Positions 14,226 to 16,143 of a stretch of DNA of 16,143 nt are shown one piece after another. The notes under the pieces are model-generated. The model was not told the DNA's origin. It ran no database searches and was given only the letters and a program-made list of their open reading frames with translations. This stretch comes from Clostridiales bacterium. Lineage in GTDB: Bacteria; Bacillota; Clostridia; Saccharofermentanales; UBA5734. The stretch covers positions 1,220 through 17,362 of the forward strand of contig DOFA01000219.1 in NCBI GenBank assembly GCA_003532195.1, in the 5' to 3' direction. Position numbers and translations under genes: made by a program. Each line of letters begins with the position of its first letter. The stretch's first letter is position 1.

Positions 14226-15170
14226 TTAACGTGACCGGCTCCGTCTCAGGTAGAAAGTCAGGCTGGCAGCCAGGCCGAGCAGAATAAGGCCGATGATGAT
14301 TGAAGTTGTGGCATTGCCTGATTCACCGGTTGTCGGGAGTTCATCATCAATAGCTGATGTAACGCCTGTTGTTTCTGCTGCTGACGTGGCGCCTGTTGTT
14401 TCTGCTGCTGACGACTCAGTTGCGGTCGGCGTCGGGGACGGTACGGCTTCACACACGCCATTGGTAATGGTATTGTTGTCCAGTGTTACCTCGCCGTTCC
14501 TGGCCAGCAGCTGTCCTTGTACCGTTGCGCCAGTTTGAGCCGCAATCGATGTCAAGGCGAAAACATGCCCGACAAATGTCGTGTTTGTTCCTAAAGTTGC
14601 CGAACTGCCGACCTGCCAGAAGATCCGGCAGAAGCGGGCGCCGTTAATGAGGCTGACAGTACTGCCCGACGCTGTAGTCAGCGTACTGCTGATCTGGAAG
14701 ATAAAGACGGCTTCCGGGTCGCCCTCGGCATCAAGGATCAAGGTTCCGGTTAACTGGGCCGATGAGCTGAACTTATAAACGCCAGTTGTCAGTGTCAATC
14801 CTCCCAGATCCTGTCCGGTCAGGTCCGCGGTAAGCGCGCGGCTGGCAGCATCATCATAGGCAATAACCAGATCTGCCTGGGCCTGGAGAGCGGTCGCATC
14901 GGCTGAGTGTATGATCCCGTCGGACAATATTCCCGGCGGAAAACCGGTTATCGCTGTACCGGGAGATACGCCGATATCCCCGCCGACGCTGCCGCCGATC
15001 GTGGTTGGTCCGGTATTGGTAATTGTCGTGCCGGCCAGAACAGCGAATCCAGCAGTCGATCCGAGATTTACGGGCGCTTCTGCTGCCGATGCTGCAGCTG
15101 GAACTGCCATAATCATCAGCAATAATGTCAGCAGTAAGGCTGCATGCCGGATCATTTTATTCTTATGCAT
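14226..15170 (-). CDS. DUF3494 ice-binding-like surface protein with LPXTG anchor
   Basis: This 314-residue protein has a signal peptide (basic start, hydrophobic 11-23, likely cut near A29 in ASAA), a DUF3494 ice-binding-like beta-solenoid domain (about 34-245; NLGSTAGFAVLAG, GGSVGGDIGVSPG, FWQVGSSATLG), a Ser/Thr/Ala/Glu-rich stalk, then the sortase signal LPTTG (278-282), a transmembrane helix and a basic tail (RRSRSR). It should be covalently attached to the cell wall. In cold-adapted microbes this fold binds ice; in anaerobes of other habitats it is more likely adhesive, so antifreeze action should not be assumed. The start is the ATG at 15170 after AGAGGT with 9-nt spacing; upstream in-frame starts lack a site. 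It is the first gene of the minus-strand series. No sortase gene is in the window. Confidence 0.87.
   Translation of the reverse strand: MHKNKMIRHAALLLTLLLMIMAVPAAASAAEAPVNLGSTAGFAVLAGTTITNTGPTTIGGSVGGDIGVSPGTAITGFPPGILSDGIIHSADATALQAQADLVIAYDDAASRALTADLTGQDLGGLTLTTGVYKFSSSAQLTGTLILDAEGDPEAVFIFQISSTLTTASGSTVSLINGARFCRIFWQVGSSATLGTNTTFVGHVFALTSIAAQTGATVQGQLLARNGEVTLDNNTITNGVCEAVPSPTPTATESSAAETTGATSAAETTGVTSAIDDELPTTGESGNATTSIIIGLILLGLAASLTFYLRRSRSR
14363..14413 (-). repeat. Tandem 27-bp repeat in the stalk of the LPXTG protein
   Basis: A 24-bp block (plus-strand 14363-14386) recurs exactly at 14390-14413, period 27 bp. It encodes the nine-residue units AETTGATSA and AETTGVTSA before LPTTG. 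Such in-frame repeats change number by slippage and set the length of the wall-spanning stalk. Confidence 0.75.
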
Positions 15171-15216
15171 ATTTATAAGACCTCTTTTCATTTTGGCTGC
15201 ACTTGACAAGCTTTCC

Positions 15217-15245
15217 TCTATATTTAATGATCCGAACAGCGGCAA
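15217..15245 (-). promoter_or_regulatory. Candidate promoter of the LPXTG protein gene
   Basis: On the minus strand TTGCCG (15245-15240), 17 bp and TATAGA (15222-15217) each match consensus at 4/6. The leader would be about 40 nt. A perfect TTGACA occurs further up near 15279-15284 but has no good -10 at the right distance. Confidence 0.38.
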
Positions 15246-15352
15246 TCTTTCCCAAAAAGCATTAAAATTAAACCGACTGTCAAGATCGGATTTTCATGAT
15301 TTATTCAATTATGCTGCTTAACATAGCGGAATATTCTTTGAATTATTGTTGA

Positions 15353-15381
15353 TTTTCGGTATTTAGCAGAAATACCGGAAA
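15353..15381 (+). promoter_or_regulatory. Stem-loop in the speA/LPXTG intergenic region
   Basis: TTTTCGGTATTT (15353-15364) pairs with AAATACCGGAAA (15370-15381) around an AGCAG loop: 12 bp with one U-G pair on the plus strand, 8 perfect core pairs on either strand. No U-run follows in either direction, so a terminator is unlikely. A DNA operator or RNA regulatory element about 330 bp before speA are the options. Confidence 0.4.
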
Positions 15382-15508
15382 CTTGATATTCATGATAAAA
15401 TGATTTCATCAGACTGATTGATCTACAGAACTGGATTGCCGGAACTTTCGCTTATACCTAGATTGTACGCCAGTCATAACGATATGTCAATATGTTATTA
15501 TACATATT

Positions 15509-15528
15509 ATTATAATAATTATTATAAT
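15509..15528. repeat. 20-bp perfect AT palindrome
   Basis: ATTATAATAATTATTATAAT reads the same on both strands. It lies in an AT-only stretch and may simply be low-complexity sequence, or it could be a binding site or easily melted element. Confidence 0.5.
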
Positions 15529-15658
15529 CTAATATGCAATAACTTTTCAATAAATCATACGCGATTTACTTTTCAGCTTCTGCTTTCTGCCATCGATCTG
15601 TCAATTATCACGCGCGGAAATTATTAACCCAAGTACTGGATTTAACGACCATATTCGC

Positions 15659-15664
15659 TATAAT
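15659..15664 (+). promoter_or_regulatory. Consensus -10 box before speA
   Basis: A perfect TATAAT lies about 48 nt before the GTG start at 15712. The sequence 17 bp upstream (CTGGAT, 15636-15641) is a poor -35 box, so an activator may be needed. Confidence 0.45.
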
Positions 15665-15711
15665 GAATTGTGCATATCGAATGATCTTTGCCCGGAGAAT
15701 GGAGTAAAAAA

Positions 15712-16143
15712 GTGAAAGACAAACCAGAACTGCTTAATCGATGGACCAGGGAAAAATCTGAAGAACTCTACGGCATCCGGAACTGGGGCGCCGGTTATTT
15801 TTCGGTCTCCGGCAAGGGCGAAGTCATGATCAGTCCGAACAAGAACAATCGCGAATCTGCCGTCAGCCTCCTGGACATCGTTTCCGGCATCCGCGACCGC
15901 GGCATGGAAATGCCGGTTCTCCTGCGTTTTGAGAATCTGCTGGATTCGCAGATCTCCGACCTGAACCATTCCTTTGCCGACGCGATGAAAGCGCTGGGTT
16001 ATAAAGGATGCTACCGGGGCGTTTACCCGATCAAGGTCAACCAGCAGCAGCAAGTGGTTGAGGAAGTGATCCGATTTGGCCAAAGGTATCATCACGGTCT
16101 GGAAGTCGGCAGCAAAGCCGAACTGATCGCCGCCCTTTCCGTA
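15712..16143 (+). CDS. speA: Biosynthetic arginine decarboxylase, N-terminal part (runs off right edge)
   Basis: The first 144 codons of a SpeA-type, PLP-dependent arginine decarboxylase (arginine to agmatine and CO2, the first step of polyamine synthesis in the cytoplasm). Key signs are ELYGIRNWGAGYFSV (18-32), VYPIKVNQQ (104-112), where K108 is the expected PLP-binding lysine, and GLEVGSKAEL (129-138). E. coli SpeA is 658 residues, so about four-fifths is beyond the window. I chose the GTG at 15712 because GGAG (15701-15704) is 7 nt upstream; the ATG inside that region (15700) is stopped two codons later. It is transcribed away from the LPXTG gene. Whether other polyamine genes follow cannot be seen. 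Confidence 0.9.
   Translation, partial: MKDKPELLNRWTREKSEELYGIRNWGAGYFSVSGKGEVMISPNKNNRESAVSLLDIVSGIRDRGMEMPVLLRFENLLDSQISDLNHSFADAMKALGYKGCYRGVYPIKVNQQQQVVEEVIRFGQRYHHGLEVGSKAELIAALSV

Larger units (their letters stand above)
15246..15650. other. AT-rich divergent intergenic region
   Basis: The roughly 540-bp gap between the LPXTG gene (start 15170) and speA (start 15712) holds promoters at its two ends. In between are a 12-bp stem-loop (15353-15381) and a 20-bp perfect palindrome (15509-15528). A 69-codon open frame here (15418-15627) is rich in Tyr/Asn, has no ribosome binding site and is not credible. I see no RNA gene or mobile element. Confidence 0.6.

Noticed and set aside
15509..15528. 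AT palindrome as a replication origin element
   Set aside because: No DnaA boxes or origin-associated genes are nearby; low-complexity sequence is the simpler reading.
15658..16095. Minus-strand open frame of 145 codons
   Set aside because: It is the antisense of the clearly recognisable speA start.

Overview
The window looks like chromosome from an uncultured anaerobic Gram-positive bacterium, most likely a clostridium-like member of the Bacillota. The grounds are strong AGGAGG-type ribosome binding sites, sigma-A-like promoters, an LPXTG sortase-anchored surface protein, a Hanks-type Ser/Thr kinase and a radical SAM enzyme. Base composition is roughly 50-55% GC in the carbohydrate genes and visibly more AT-rich in the kinase region and the intergenic region before speA. 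No tRNA, rRNA, CRISPR array, transposase or phage gene was seen.

Region 1 (1-9818) is a carbohydrate-degradation locus. On the minus strand, in transcription order, it carries a GH36 alpha-galactosidase-like enzyme (8865-6946), a small GyrI-like ligand-binding protein (6899-6378), two different GH106-like glycoside hydrolases that overlap by ATGA (6078-3460 and 3463-458), and the start of a DUF5703-type glycosidase-like protein (383 to beyond the left edge). A divergent SGNH esterase (9099-9818, plus strand) shares the 233-bp control region. None of these proteins has a visible export signal, so the pathway appears cytoplasmic: esterase removal of acyl groups, then stepwise removal of galactose-like and rhamnose-like sugars from an imported glycoside or oligosaccharide. 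No transporter and no DNA-binding regulator for the locus lies inside the window. The regulatory DNA is informative: paired CCGGAGATAA direct repeats touch the -35 box of the esterase gene, and a 12-bp stem-loop lies in the predicted leader of the GH106-like operon.

Region 2 (9830-15170, minus strand) is a run of six genes with gaps of about 40-85 bp. In transcription order these are an LPXTG-anchored DUF3494 'ice-binding-like' surface protein, a 51-residue Lmo0937/DUF5670 membrane peptide, a B12-binding-type radical SAM protein, a soluble Ser/Thr kinase, a CxxC/CxxCH two-helix membrane protein, and an exported or lipoprotein-like unknown. They could be one envelope-related transcription unit, but the sequence alone does not prove it.

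Region 3 (15171-16143) is a roughly 540-bp AT-rich divergent intergenic region with a strong hairpin and a 20-bp perfect palindrome. It is followed by the first 144 codons of a biosynthetic arginine decarboxylase (speA) that runs off the right edge.
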